DNA of 64,000 nt, taken from NCBI GenBank assembly GCA_025667525.1, contig CM046875.1, positions 286,396,140 through 286,460,139 of the forward strand, written 5' to 3'. A program made the position numbers and the translations under genes. The notes under the pieces are model-generated. The model searched no databases. It was not told the DNA's origin and saw only the letters and a list, made by a program, of their open reading frames with translations. This stretch comes from Glebionis coronaria. Lineage: Eukaryota > Streptophyta > Magnoliopsida > Asterales > Asteraceae. This document shows positions 11,588 to 23,334 of the stretch, piece by piece; position 1 is the stretch's first letter; every line of letters begins with the position of its first letter.

Positions 11588-12336
11588 TACGAGGAATGAG
11601 AGAGAAGCTCTCGTGTGACTTTGAAGAGAAAAGGATTATCCTTTTCGAGTTTCAATATGAAATATCCGCAAGAAAATAATAATATACGTATGTACTACTT
11701 GGGTGCAAGACCCCCAATGAAGCCTTCCTTCTTAGAATACTCACAAGTGAAGGGGGGGTTAGGTGGCGGGAAGCACTTAAGTACCTATTGACCCTTAGAT
11801 GGCATTTTATAGCACATCGCCTTTCTATTCACTTAATTGTTTGTATCCTTTGAATTGTTGCTTATTGGAAGTATTTATCTATTCTTGCTTTATTTTGTTT
11901 GATTGATACAAGTGTCAAGGACCGGAACGCTCCTCAACACGGTGTATTGCCTTGGCAATACTTATGGAGAATATGTAAATTGGTTGTTCTTATACGTATA
12001 CGTATTTACTTATAATAATATATGGAAAATATTTTTGTATTTATGAGTTTTAAAGAGAAAATACTATATGTACATAAAAACCGAGAGAATCCAATAATAT
12101 ATATTTTTGGGTGCAATCTCTTAGGAAAAAGATTGCTTTTTGGATTTTTTAATTTGTTTGGTCAATTCTTTAGGAAAAGAATTGTTTTGTTAATTTTTTA
12201 GTTTTTATATATTTTTATATTTTTGAATTTTTATTTGTTTTTGATTTATGATACGTAAAAATAACGTTCACTAGGTGAACGGATCCCAAAAGCCAATGAA
12301 AACCGTCAATCGATAGTCTCTCGTAAAGTCAAAGAA
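11588..12336 (-). other. Element A 5' leader between PBS and gag
   Basis: Noncoding. It contains a dyad GTTCAC-TAG-GTGAAC at 12266-12280 close to the PBS. It also has a block shared with C: AATACTCACAAG at 11736-11747 and GAAGCACTTAAG at 11770-11781 on the plus strand, with C1 matches at 44943-44954 and 44978-44989. RNA packaging or dimerisation sites are expected in this position; the assignment is inference. Confidence 0.55.
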
Positions 12337-12351
12337 CCGGCAGCGACGCCA
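12337..12351 (-). other. Element A primer binding site, tRNA-Asp type
   Basis: The sense strand reads TGGCGTCGCTGCCGG, two bases inside the 5' LTR. This matches the complement of a plant tRNA-Asp 3' end (TGGCGCCGTTGCCGG) at 13 of 15 positions, as usual for Athila-type elements. Confidence 0.8.
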
Positions 12352-12353
12352 TT

Positions 12354-14978
12354 TGAAATGTGTATAGTTGAAGTTCGTTTTCTCAGTTCTTAACAAATTG
12401 AAAGTCCTAACAATATCGAGTTTATAATTGTTTTTGGTTGGTAAAAGTATTTGGATATTCTATTTCTAATTCAACAATCAATTAAAAATAGAAAAATATT
12501 AACTATGTAACCGTAAAACAAATTGTCAAATACCACATTTTTCATTCAAATAAGGACAAGGTACTAGTAAACTAAGCACAAGTAACCAACTAACAAGTTT
12601 AACAAGAAAATGTAACTAATTCAAAAATCTAACAAATTTACCAAATTTAACAAACTTAACCAACTAGAAAATGTAACAAATTTCAACAAAATTACAACTA
12701 ACTATTTTATAAAAGTAATGTGACAAATTTAACAAAGTCTAAATTTTATTAATAGAACAAATTCATTTTTTTTTTAAATTCTAAATCAATTTTTTTTAAA
12801 CTGTTATTATCTAACAATAAATGCAAAACTAACAAACATGTCAAACTAACCTGTCAAACTGTTACTATCTATCATCTTTTTATAAAATTATTACTAAACT
12901 CCACTTTATGCAGAAAATCAGTAAATGATCAACTAATATTAAACGAATCAATACACAAATCTATACGATTATCAGTTAACATCCAACAAATAGCAAACAA
13001 ACAGTTTACCAGCTTAGTCTACTCTACGATTATGAATTAACAGATTAAGCTAAACTTGACAGAAAAGTAAACTCAGAGCTTAACCATTACATCTGTCGAC
13101 TAGTCCGTTGATGGCGAAGCTTAGCGCTGAGCTAGCTTAATCGAACACATTCTTCGAATGTGTACCGAAACAAACTATTATCGTAAATGAACTCGAAGCT
13201 ATCGAACCAATATCAGCGACTTCACCTAAAACTGATTGAAACAGGTCCTATGCGAACTTATCGAGCCAACAGTACCATTTATCTTTAAAAAGCACAACTA
13301 TCAAACAATCGTCGAGTATTTCGTAATCAAAATCGAACCGAACCACTTGCCAAAAACTCACGACAAACAGCGACTGGAAACTAACCGAAATGAAACGAAA
13401 TTGAAGCTACTTTCGAACCTCTTTCCTGAAGAAATCTACCATCTAGCTGCTGCACTATCCTTTTATGTCATAAAGTTCGAACTCAACACAATGACGAATC
13501 TCGGAATCTACTTCTACTATGCGAATCAGCTTCGAGCTATCAAACCAAACGAATCGAAACTGATATCAAAACTTCTACTCTATATTACTTCACAACTTCG
13601 ATCCGAAAACTACTTCGTATGAAACACCGGATATCACTTTCAACTCGTACTGATCAATCTGCTGCTACAATGAAACCTCGAAAATCCGAATGCGTCTTTG
13701 TGAATCTCTCTATACTAAACTCATAGGCTTTAAGTAGCCTACGTGATCAACTCTATCGAACCAGGAACCTCGCTGCACGTACTAGCACGAAAACAGGGCA
13801 AACTCGAACTCAATGTGATTATCAAGAACGCCAAATCAATCGATGATCAGGGAATTAACTTCGATACAACAACTCATCATCACAGCTTCAACGAATCTCA
13901 ACCAAACAGTAACAAACTTGAGTGTAAACCAGAAAGGTAGTGAATTAGCACAGTTAATGAATAAGATTGCAGAATTGATGAAGATTAAAAGAAGTGAAGT
14001 GAATTTTATTGAGTTTGGGAATGGAATGATTACAATTCAGTTACATTAATCGTAACTGCCTAACAAACTAACTGCTAAAGATGTATGTGAGAACTGTGTG
14101 TAGAAACACACAGTGAAAGAGAATGTAAAAGGAGAGCTAAATCTAACTATGTGTGTGTAAATTCTACAAACTAAATTCTACGTATCTCAAAAATGAAATA
14201 CAAAAGCAGTATTTATAGTCATGCATGCAGGGGATGGGGTATGAATTGTGTTATGACTAATCAGAAATTGCCACGTGTCATGTGATGGTAGGAGTATTAC
14301 AAGTTTGATCCGGATTAAAGTGTTTTTGAAATGTGATTGGCTAGGGTGAAAGGTGTTTTGGGATTCAGCGGTGTTTTAAATGAAAATGATTAGTGGCTTT
14401 TAATGCACAAGCCTCGGACCATTTTAGTTTGAATAATGACTGATGCACGGCTCATTAATGCTGCTAATTTCCCAATCCGTGTGACATGCTACTTTGCATT
14501 CTGATTGGTTAATGTGTGTACACTTTAATCATCAGCTTCCAACATTGGCAAAAGTAATCCCTTGACTTGGCAGTATGTAAATATCTTGTGAAAACTTTAG
14601 AGACTTTGTCATTTAGAGTCCTTCATCTTTAAAAGTAAACATCTTCAGTCTTTTGACTTGTTGACTTTGACTTTGACCATGTTTGACTTTGTTCTTGACT
14701 TTTCTAACTTCGCACTTTTAGCCCTTCAACTTTGAAAGTTTGTCAAGAAAGGTCCTTTATCTTCAAATGACTTGTCATCTTTGATCCTCCTTCTTTGTCT
14801 TTTTCATCCAAATAAGCTTGATTTCTTCTTGTTTGCTTGAAATTGTATCCTTCTTACCTATTTATACACAAACACAAAACATACCATATAATTCTGCTTT
14901 ATAGCACAAAGGTTAGGTATTTTTCATGTGTTTTAGGGTGATTTGTTGATAAATTGATATGAGTTTTTGCTCATATCA
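12354..14978 (-). repeat. Element A right LTR (5' LTR, promoter-bearing)
   Basis: Partner of 322-2937, 2,625 bases, TG...CA ends. The TATA box (CTATAAATA) at 14210-14218 on the minus strand implies U3 of about 760 bases and a transcribed R-U5 of about 1.8 kb. The R-U5 holds a TTCGA-rich array (about 13098-13905). Open frames of 128, 65 and 68 codons on the plus strand are antisense to element transcription and probably fortuitous. Confidence 0.93.
13098..13905. repeat. TTCGA/TCGAA motif array in LTR A
   Basis: At least fifteen TTCGA, TCGAA or ATCGA words spaced irregularly every 15-60 bases, in an otherwise AT-rich LTR. The matching stretch in the left LTR is about 1066-1860. It lies in the transcribed leader, downstream of the TATA box. 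Confidence 0.6.
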
Positions 14979-15128
14979 GTACTCATTAGCTTTTATTATA
15001 CCCTGTACTATATTATATTATGAACTTTTAAACATGTTATCTAATTTGTTGCAAAGTCTATGCATGAATTTCTTTTCGTGTATTTATATAAAACTGTGTT
15101 AAGACCTTGAACTAATGAGTTCATTTTT
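14979..15128 (+). other. Element T region upstream of gag
   Basis: AT-rich, noncoding, beginning with the GTACT duplication made by element A. I see no recognisable PBS (a tRNA-Met complement would be usual for this lineage). The real 5' boundary of T's internal region is unclear. Confidence 0.4.
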
Positions 15129-16970
15129 GTGTATAATTATATAAAAATGGTAATCACTAGAACGAACCCCAACAATGCCGACACTACCCAAAACGTCACT
15201 GCTGCCCAACTAAGGGAAATGATTGATCAAGGCATCGCAACTGCGATGGCTGCCAGCAAAAACGTAGACGATAGTCAAAACTCCAACAACCGCCAGAATA
15301 ATCAGACCACCAGGGGTTGCTCGTACCCCGACTTCTTGAAATGTAAGCCTTCCTACTACAAGGGCAAGGAAGGAGTGGTGGAACTGATGCAATGGGTTGA
15401 AAGGTTGGAAACGGTATTCCGCATCAGCGACTGTGCAGAAGAGAACAAAGTAAAGTTTTCCACCTGTACCCTACTTGAGAGTGCTCTTACTTGGTGGAAC
15501 TCTGTAGTTGCTACTCTTGGACACGACGCTGCCTATGCCCTCAATTGGACTGAACTGAAGGAGATAATGACAGAGAAATACTGTCCAAGGGGTGAAATGA
15601 AGAAGCTTGAAATCGAATTGTGGGATCTCAGATGCAGGAACAATGACATCACTGCATACAACCAAAGGTTCCAAGAGTTGACTCTAATGTGTACAAGAAT
15701 GTTGGTGGAGGAGGAAGATAAGATTGAGAAGTATGTGGGTGGACTCCCAGACGCCATTCACGACAGTGTGCTCGCATCTCGACCTACTACTGTCGAGAAT
15801 GCCATCGAGTTCGCTACTGAATTGATCAACAAAAGAGTCCGTACCATATCCGAGAGGCAAACTGACAACAAGCGAAAGGCAGATGAGTATTTCCGCAGTC
15901 AGCACCAGCAGCATCCTAAGAAGCAAAATGTTGGGCAAGTTTACAGTGCTACCTCTGCAGGAACTAATTCGTACGTGGGCGCAAAACCTTTGTGCTCCAA
16001 GTGCAACTATCATCATATTGTTGATAGCCCATGCCAGACCTGCTACAGATGTGGACAAGTGGGTCATTTTTCTAAAACCTGTCAAGTTAATGTTGTCACT
16101 CAGGCCCGACCCAATCAAAACACTGGGAACTACAACAACAGGGGCGGATACAATGCCCGTGGGAACGGGAATGGACAGCAAGGGAACCATAATGATGCTG
16201 GGGGAAACAGCAATGGACCCAAGAAGGGAGTTGTGTGGTATGAGTGTGGAGCACCAGGACACGTGAGACTAGGTTGTCCTAAGCGGGCCAACCAGAACAA
16301 GAACAGTGGAGGAGCTTCGTCCAGAGTGTACGTGGTCGGCAATGCAAAAACCAACCCCGATTCAAATGTCGTTACTGGTACGTTCCTACTAAACAATCGT
16401 TATGCATCTGTTTTGTTTGATATTGGAGCAGACCGAAGTTTTATATCCACTGAATTTATCCTAGTACTAGAAATTGTTCCTACAAGTTTAGATCACCGAT
16501 ACTCCGTAGAATTAACTGACGGTAAAACTGTAGATGCTGACACTATCATTAGAGGTTGTACCTTAAATCTTTCCAAACATCCGTTCAACATTGACCTTAT
16601 CCCCGTAAACCTTGGTAGCTTTGATGTTATTATTGGTATGGACTGGTTAGCGAGATACCGCGCAGTCATTATTTGTGATGAAAAACTAGTCCGTATTCCA
16701 TGGGGAAACGAAACTTTAATCATTCGAGGAGACGGTAATACCGACCTCACTGACACTAGACTTAGTGTTATCTCTTGTACTATAGCTCAGAAATATTTGT
16801 TGAGAGGATGTCCTATCTTTTGGCCCATATTTCTCAAACAGATGAAGAGGATAAGCCCGAGAAGAAACAAATCAAGGACGTACCCATCGTCCGAGATTTC
16901 CCAGAAGTCTTTCCTGATGCGTTGCCAGGCTTACCACCGACCCGACAAGTGGAATTTCAAATCGATTTGA
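15129..16970 (+). pseudogene. Element T gag and aspartic protease
   Basis: The frame starts at 15129, but the seventh codon (15147, MVITRTNPN) is the more likely start by comparison with the MVxTR-type N-termini of this family. The Gag capsid domain spans about residues 60-220 (KPSYYKGKEGVVELMQWVER, ALTWWNSVV). Zinc knuckle 1 is intact (CYRCGQVGHFSKTC, residues 305-318). Knuckle 2 has lost its first cysteine (WYECGAPGHVRLGC). The protease active site reads FDIGADRSFIS at about residue 430, with Ile where the family has the catalytic Thr, so it is probably inactive. From about 16810 the frame is out of phase; the pol reading continues in the frame of 16775-17860 after a one-base loss. Confidence 0.88.
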
Positions 16971-17860
16971 TTTCCGGAGCTGCACCTGTAGCCAAAGCTC
17001 CGTACCAGTTGGCACCATCAGAGATGAAAGAACTAGCTGAACAACTCCAGAAACTATCTGACAAAGGATTCATTCGACCCAGTTCCTCACCATGGGGAGC
17101 TCCTATATTATTTGTCAAAAAGAAAGACGGTTCTTTTCGAATGTGCATCGATTATAGAGAACTGAATAAGTTAACTGTGAAGAATCGTTATCCGCTTCCT
17201 CGCATTGACGACCTATTTGACCAACTGCAAGGGTCAAATGTGTATTCCAAGATCGACTTGAGATCTGGATACCATCAGCTACGGGTCAGGGAGGAAGATA
17301 TTCCAAAAATAGCTTTTAGAACCCGTTATGGTCATTACGAATTCCAGGTTATGCCATTTGGGTTGACCAATGCACCAGCTATTTTCATAGACCTTATGAA
17401 CCGTGTGTGCAGACACTACCTGGATAAATTCGTGATAGTCTTCATTGATGATATACTCATTTATTCCAAGAATGAACAAGAACACGGGGAACACCTTGCA
17501 CAAGTACTAAAGGTACTCAAGGAGGATCAGCTCTATGCTAAATTATCCAAATGTGAATTCTGGATTCCCAGAGTGAAATTCCTCAGCCATGTCATCGATT
17601 GTGACGGTATTCACGTAGATCCAGCAAAGGTCGAATCTGTCAAGGATTGGGTATCTCCTAAATCACTGACAGAGATCTGCCAATTTCTAGGCCTTGCCGG
17701 GTACTACCGTAGATTTATTGAAGATTTTTCCAAAATAGCCAAGCCAACGACCAAACTCACACAGAAAGGAATAAAGTTAGATTGGGGAGAGAAGGAAGAA
17801 TCAGCTTTTCAACTGATCAAGCAGAAGTTGTGCAGTGCACCCATATTTGCCTTGCCTTAA
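16775..17860 (+). pseudogene. Element T reverse transcriptase
   Basis: Complete chromovirus RT palm and fingers: [67 protein letters not shown] and the catalytic FIDD (residues 223-226, the YxDD box). [18 protein letters not shown] marks the connection domain. True pol sequence enters this frame near 16810, so the apparent start codon is not real. The frame stops at 17858-17860 (TAA) at the start of RNase H, and homology continues in the same phase beyond. Confidence 0.9.
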
Positions 17861-18307
17861 GGCAACGATGATTTCGTTGTATACTGTGATGCATCACATA
17901 AAGGTCTAGGAGCAGTATTGATGCAAAGGATGAAAGTGATTGCCTACGCTTCAAGATAACTGAAGAAGCATGAGAAGAATTACACCACTCATGATCTAGA
18001 ACATGGATTCGTAGTTTTTGCTCTCAAAATCCGGAGACATTACCTATACGGAACGAAGTACACAATGCATACTGACCATAAAAGTTTGCAACACATATTG
18101 GATCAGAAGGAGCTGAACATGAGACAACGCCGTTGTATTGAGTTGTTGAGTGACTATGACTGTGAGATCAAATACCACCCCGGTAAAGCAAATGTGGTTG
18201 TGGATGCTTTAAGTCGTAAGGAAACGGACCCTCCTATGAGAGTTCGGGCATTAGTTATGACGATCAGTTTGGATCTACCCAAACAGATTTTGGAAGTTCA
18301 GACTTAA
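17861..18307 (+). pseudogene. Element T RNase H
   Basis: Same phase as RT, interrupted by TAA at 17858-17860 and 17957-17959 and ended by TAA at 18305-18307. Visible RNase H residues are the first Asp (VYCDASHKGLGAVL), [10 protein letters not shown] and [12 protein letters not shown], with the catalytic Asp in VDALSRK. The enzyme would degrade the RNA strand of the RNA-DNA hybrid. The open part is 18065-18307. Confidence 0.85.
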
Positions 18308-18825
18308 GCCCAATTACCTGAAAACCTCGTGAAGGAAGACGTCGGGGGAATGCTCAGAACCTTAGTAAGGAGAAGCTAGAACCTAGAGCAGACGGAACCC
18401 TATGCCTTCACGGACGAAGTTGGTTACCTTGCTATGGAGATTTGAGGAACGTGATCATGCACAAATCTCATAAGTCTAAATATTCTATACATCCCAGATC
18501 TGAAAAGATGTATCAGGATATGAAGAAATTATAGTGGTGGCCGAATATGAAAGCCGACATCACCACCTACGTGCAGAAGTGTTTGACATGTTCATGTGTC
18601 AAGACTGAACACCAGAGACAATCGGGTTTACTTGTACAACCCTAGATACCGAAATGGAAGTGGGACAACATCACCATGGACTTTGTCAGCAAACTCCCAA
18701 AGTCATCTTACGGTTACGATACTATCTGGGTAATCGTCGACCGACTCACCAAGTCCGCTCATTTCCTGCCAATTAGGGAGAACGATTCCCTTGCAAGACT
18801 AGCAAAAACGTACCTGTAGGAGATT
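18308..18825 (+). pseudogene. Element T integrase N-terminal part
   Basis: Broken by a frameshift near 18350 and by in-phase stops at 18532, 18643 and 18817. Between stops the reading shows the linker and zinc-binding region, then [20 protein letters not shown] with the first catalytic Asp (18679-18681). Confidence 0.75.
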
Positions 18826-19368
18826 GTGACCAAACATGGGATACCAGTGTCGATAATTTGTGATCGAGACGGTAGGTTCACATCAAACTTTTGGAAGGCT
18901 TTCCAACGAGCCTTAGGTACCAACTTAGACATGAGCACTACTTATCATCCGCAGACCGATGGTCAAAGTGAAAGAACCATCCAGACCCTAGAGGACATGC
19001 TACGGGCATGTGTGATTGATTTTGGAAATGGATGGGTTGACCACATTCCTTTAGTGGAATTCTCCTACAACAACAGTTATCACGCCAGTATTAAGGCTGC
19101 CCCTTTTGAAGCACTGTACGGTCGCAAATGCCGTTCGCCTGTGTGCTGGGCAGAAGTAGGTGAATTTCAGCTCACTAGACCAGAATTAATCCAGGAGACT
19201 ACATACAAGATCGTCCTCATTAAGCAAAGAATTCAAGTTGCTCGCGACCGACAAAAGAGCTACGCGGACCTGAAACGCAAACCTATGCAATTTGAAGTAG
19301 GTGACCGTGTTATGCTCAAGGTATCACCTTGGAAGGGTGTTGTACGCTTTGGCAAACGTGGAAAATAA
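18826..19368 (+). pseudogene. Element T integrase catalytic core
   Basis: DDE integrase core: [17 protein letters not shown] carries the second Asp and [20 protein letters not shown] carries the catalytic Glu (in SER). [21 protein letters not shown] and [14 protein letters not shown] lead into the C-terminal domain. The start codon is internal to pol. A one-base loss near 19365 moves the reading into the 19329-19715 frame. Confidence 0.88.
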
Positions 19369-19715
19369 ATCTACATTATGTTGGCCCTTTCAAAGTAATA
19401 GCCAGGATCGGGGAAGTAGCTTACCATTTAGAGTTGCCCCAGCAGCTGAGTCGGGTACACTATACCTTTCATGTGTCTAACCTAAAGAAATGCTATGCTG
19501 AAGAACCATTAGCTATGCCATTGGAGGGAGTTCAGTTTGACGACAAACTCCAGTTCATAGAAGAACCAGTAGAAATCATGGAGAGGACAGTTAAGAAATT
19601 GAAACGCAGTCGCATCCCGTTGGTCAAAGTACGTTGGAACTCTAGGAGAGGCCCTGAGTTCACTTGGGAACGAGAAGACTCGTTCAAAACCAAGTACCCA
19701 CACTTGTTCACCTGA
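19329..19715 (+). pseudogene. Element T integrase C-terminus with chromodomain-like tail
   Basis: True homology starts near 19365 (LHYVGPFKVIARIGEVAYHL) and includes HVSNLKKCYAEEP. The tail IVKVRW-like LVKVRWNSRRGPEFTWERED is the chromodomain-like end typical of the Tekay/Del lineage, which is thought to steer integration to heterochromatin. The frame runs to its natural stop at 19713-19715. Confidence 0.85.
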
Positions 19716-19765
19716 CCAATGACTTCATCCTAAGATTTGAGGACAAAGCTAAAATAACGGGATGG

Positions 19766-21560
19766 TGCTATAAAACCTCTGATTTTACCTTATTGACTTT
19801 GTCAACTGTTGTACTCTTTTTTTTGGAATCTATATAATTCTACCTTTATATGACTTATTATTAATCATATACCTTTTGTCATACTACCTTTCATATTTAT
19901 TTTATATTTATATGGACCTTTAGTCATCTTTGACTACTCTGGCAACTGACTGGCCACCTGAATGAACAAGGACTCATCACCTCAGTACATATTTTGAGAT
20001 AAACTGTAACCTTACTTAATTTAATTATTAAGTACTTGGACTCATTTTATATGTATATATCTACATATATTACATAATATAAATAAACACCTAACACCTT
20101 AAAACAATGTACATTATTTTACATTGACATTTATTTACTTTATTTAAGTAAAATAATTATAATGATGTATTCATTATATACTTTCAATAAATTACCTAAA
20201 AGCTTCAATTAAAGTACCTATAACTTAACAAATACATACAATAATGTACAAGGACTATTATTTTCACCCAACACTTGATACAAGTTATCACATTTCTCCA
20301 AAAATGTATGTGTATGCCGTGTACATGCATACATACACTAACCTTAATCATTTTAAACCTACAAGCTACCATCCACTAATACACTATACCTTATACTTTT
20401 CTTACAACACCTCACTATGTCTTACACTATCCTAATATACCATACCACTTTTTATACTTAACCATGCTATATTTCTTACACATACCATGCATACTTACAC
20501 ACTCCATACAACTTGTAAGTAAACCATACTACAAAGTCACATCACATACTATGTCACCATACACAAACACTATGCATGACATTTTTCCCCCTTTGACCTT
20601 GCAAAACACACGTGTAAACCAAAAGAGAGGGAAAAGAGTTTTACTAGTTTGAGCATGTGTTGAAACAACATGGCATATCTTCCCATATCTAGTAAATATC
20701 TAACTAAGATCCCTTTAGATTCATAGTACTAATTTGAGATATCCCTGGATCCTCCTCTTTCTTATTTTAGCCGAAACGCACACTCACCAACACAAAACAC
20801 TTGAAAACCAAATCTCACTTCACTCTCTCTCTCAAAACCTACGGTTTGTTTATTCCACCATTGCCAAAACCTTCAAGCTCATTTACTAGGTCACCTCCTA
20901 CTTGAATGCTAATCATTGGTTCACTCCTACAAGTATCTTAATCATCAAGTCAAGAAAAGAAGCCCTAGAAGCTCCATGAAGCCTACGACTTGATTTTTGG
21001 TTGCTAGAATCACCATTGTTGAAGCTTAGCTCTCATTCCTACCCATTCTCCTATACATTTCTAAACCTATCTAAACAAGTAAGTAAAACCTAAAACCTAT
21101 CTTTCTATATATTTACTTTCATTTACATTAACATACACATGGTTATTTCCTGTAAAACTTAATGTTGAAACAAAAATATGAAACCCTAGACCTATTATAG
21201 GCCACGGCTTAAAATGCTTCATGAACTTAAATGATGTAAAATCTTAATAACCATGATGAACATATCTCTATGAACTAGTTAAACTTGAAAAACTATGAAA
21301 AACATAATCATGGATATGTTGGATTTGGGGTTTGAACCCTATGGTTCAATATTGGTTAATCTTGTAATGTTTAAATGTGACTAGAAATATTAGATATATA
21401 ATTATAATTGCCTTAAAATGATAAGCTCACTATTTATGCCTTATAAGATTTAGTTTTAAGCTCACTATAATAAGCTTGCCTAAATAAATCTTCATTATTA
21501 CTAAATAATGTTTATTTAAAACTTTTAGTGTCAAATATATAACTTTATAAAGTTTCGGTT
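19766..21560 (+). repeat. Element T 3' LTR, first segment (interrupted by B)
   Basis: Starts TGCTATAAAACC shortly after the pol stop and a TTTGAGGACAAAG motif. It continues as noncoding AT-rich DNA with a CTCTCTCTCTC leader-like tract near 20822 and GTAAGT words near 21080. It is broken at 21560 by element B. The left boundary is inferred from position and the TG start. The 60-odd codon frames at 20244 and 20464 look random. Confidence 0.5.
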
Positions 21561-23334
21561 TAATACAAGGCTTTTGTATGGGTTCAATTTAATTCTCGGT
21601 ATCTTCTCGAATCGATCACGGTTCAAAGTGAAATAGTTGTTCTTGGTTACTAAAAAGGGGTTTGGTTTTCTATTCTACTAAATAGGTAAATGCGTGAAGT
21701 AAATGAAGATAAACTAAAAGCAATTAATTAAAAGCAATTAATAAAAATAAAACTTGAATTAAAATAAAACAGTTAAATACCTAAACTCAGAAAAAGTCAC
21801 TGATTCGGAATGTTTATGCTTGATCCGGAATATACTAAACAGAAACCTTTATTCGGAACATATGGTTCATGCGGAATAAAACTGGTTCGGAAAAATCTTG
21901 AGAAAACCTTGATTCGGAACAACCTTGATTCGGAATAACTGAAAATTGCTCATTCGGAATACATGCTCATTCGGAATAATCTGACAAAACTTTGATTCGG
22001 AACATTTTGGCTCATCCGGAATATTTAGTGATCCGGAACAATTTAAACAAAAAGCTTCATTCGGAACATTTAAAAAACTGACTCGGAATATTTTTTGTTG
22101 ATGCGGAATAATGGAACTGATTCGGAATAAAGAAAGAAAATTTGGGAACAAATTAAACAAAAAGTTACATTCGGAACATTTAAAAAACTGACTCGGAATA
22201 TTTTTTTGTTGATGCGGAATAATGGAACTGATTCGGAATAAAGAAAGAAAATTTGGTTCGGAACAAATTTAACAAATTTCTTGATTCGGAATATAAATAC
22301 TCATCCGGAATATTGATTATTCCGGATGAACAGATTGATTCGGAATAATTTGGATGACACCTTCGTTCGGAATAAAAACTGATTCGGAATATTTAAATCA
22401 ACAACTTCATTTGGAATGTTTTCAACTCACACCTGCATCCGGAATAAATGTTGCTCATTCGGAATCTGGGGATTGTGAAGAACACGAAGAACAGTAACAA
22501 TATAATAAGAGGAATTTGACTAAAATCACCAAGTTTTTAACCAAAACTTAAACCAATTTAACCACTAATCATCTACTAATCATAAACATCAAACCAAAAC
22601 AATAAGAACACAAAACCCACTTACTTTTGAAGATCAAAATCAACCAAATGAAACTTAAGACTTTGAATCAAAAAGAGAAAAATGAACAAGATTAAATGAA
22701 AGATGATATTGATTGATTAAGGTAAAGTAAACAAAAGGGAAGATTAAAAACTTACAAGATCTTTTGATTCAACAAAAATGAAAAATCACCAACACCTTAA
22801 TGGTGTTGGTTTCCTACGAAAACAAGAAAAAGAAAGAACTGGAAAAATGAAAGCTCCTCTAAAATGTGTGAAGGGACTCCTATTTATAGGTCTTCAAGTT
22901 GGTTGGTGAGTGGGCTTTCTCCCTTTCTTCTTGTCTTCTCGTCTTTTCAGAAAAGTTGACGTTTTCGATTTCGATTCGGGATTTGTCGACGAATAAATTC
23001 AACTCGTCTTTTAATTTCTTCGTTTAATAGACTTGAGTTCTTTCGACATATGTAAATCTTCCATCTTTGGTCCTTTTCTTCGTTAAATCTTCAAATAGGC
23101 CCATTGACTTCAAATCTTTTGCATCTCTTGGACAATAGACTTCGTCTTTTCGTCTTTTTCTTCGATAAAACCCGTGCAATCCCATGTTTTCTTCAATATT
23201 TATCCGGTTGGCTCTGAAAACACAACAAACACACAAACCACGCATAATTCCAAACAAATGACATTAAATACGCGTTTTGGTCTCGTTTTAGCAAGAAATA
23301 AGTGGTAAAAGGATGGGTGTTTTCACACCTATCA
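21561..23334 (-). repeat. Element B left LTR (3' LTR)
   Basis: 1,774 bases, matching 31091-32869. TATA box CTATAAATAG at 22880-22889 (minus). A 9-bp-stem hairpin (ACCAACACC/GGTGTTGGT) sits at 22788-22810 in the presumed leader. The TTCGGAA array spans 21801-22466. Confidence 0.93.
21801..22466. repeat. TTCGGAA motif array in LTR B (left copy)
   Basis: About thirty copies of a TTCGGAA/TCCGGAA/TGCGGAA word, usually inside GATTCGGAAT, spaced roughly 15-35 bases apart. A 109-110-bp tandem duplication (about 22038-22256) is included. The array is repeated in the other LTR at 31331-32000. The word is near-palindromic and lies downstream of the TATA box. Confidence 0.85.

Larger units (their letters stand above)
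322..14978 (-). mobile_element. Element A: Athila-like LTR retrotransposon lacking RT and integrase
   Basis: Two near-identical LTRs (322-2937 and 12354-14978) bound an internal region read on the minus strand. The element is flanked by a perfect 5-bp duplication, GTACT, at 317-321 and 14979-14983. The LTRs begin TGATATGAGC and end CATTTCA in the sense direction. A tRNA-Asp-type PBS lies beside the right LTR and a polypurine tract beside the left LTR. Coding order is gag (11587), Gag linker and protease (to about 8630), then an unknown acidic frame (to 8115). No RT, RNase H or integrase signature appears before the 3' noncoding region, so the element could move only with proteins supplied in trans. 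I count seven base differences in the first roughly 330 bases of the two LTRs, about 2 percent, so the insertion is not recent. A solo LTR (4444-7545) has inserted into it. Confidence 0.93.

Noticed and set aside
20244..20652. Small plus-strand ORFs (63 and 62 codons) in T's 3' LTR
   Set aside because: Low-complexity ATAC/CATA-rich DNA, no conserved feature, no support from neighbours.
21801..22466. TTCGGAA array as a CRISPR-like array
   Set aside because: The word is very short, spacing is irregular, there are no unique spacers, and the setting is an LTR of a plant retrotransposon.
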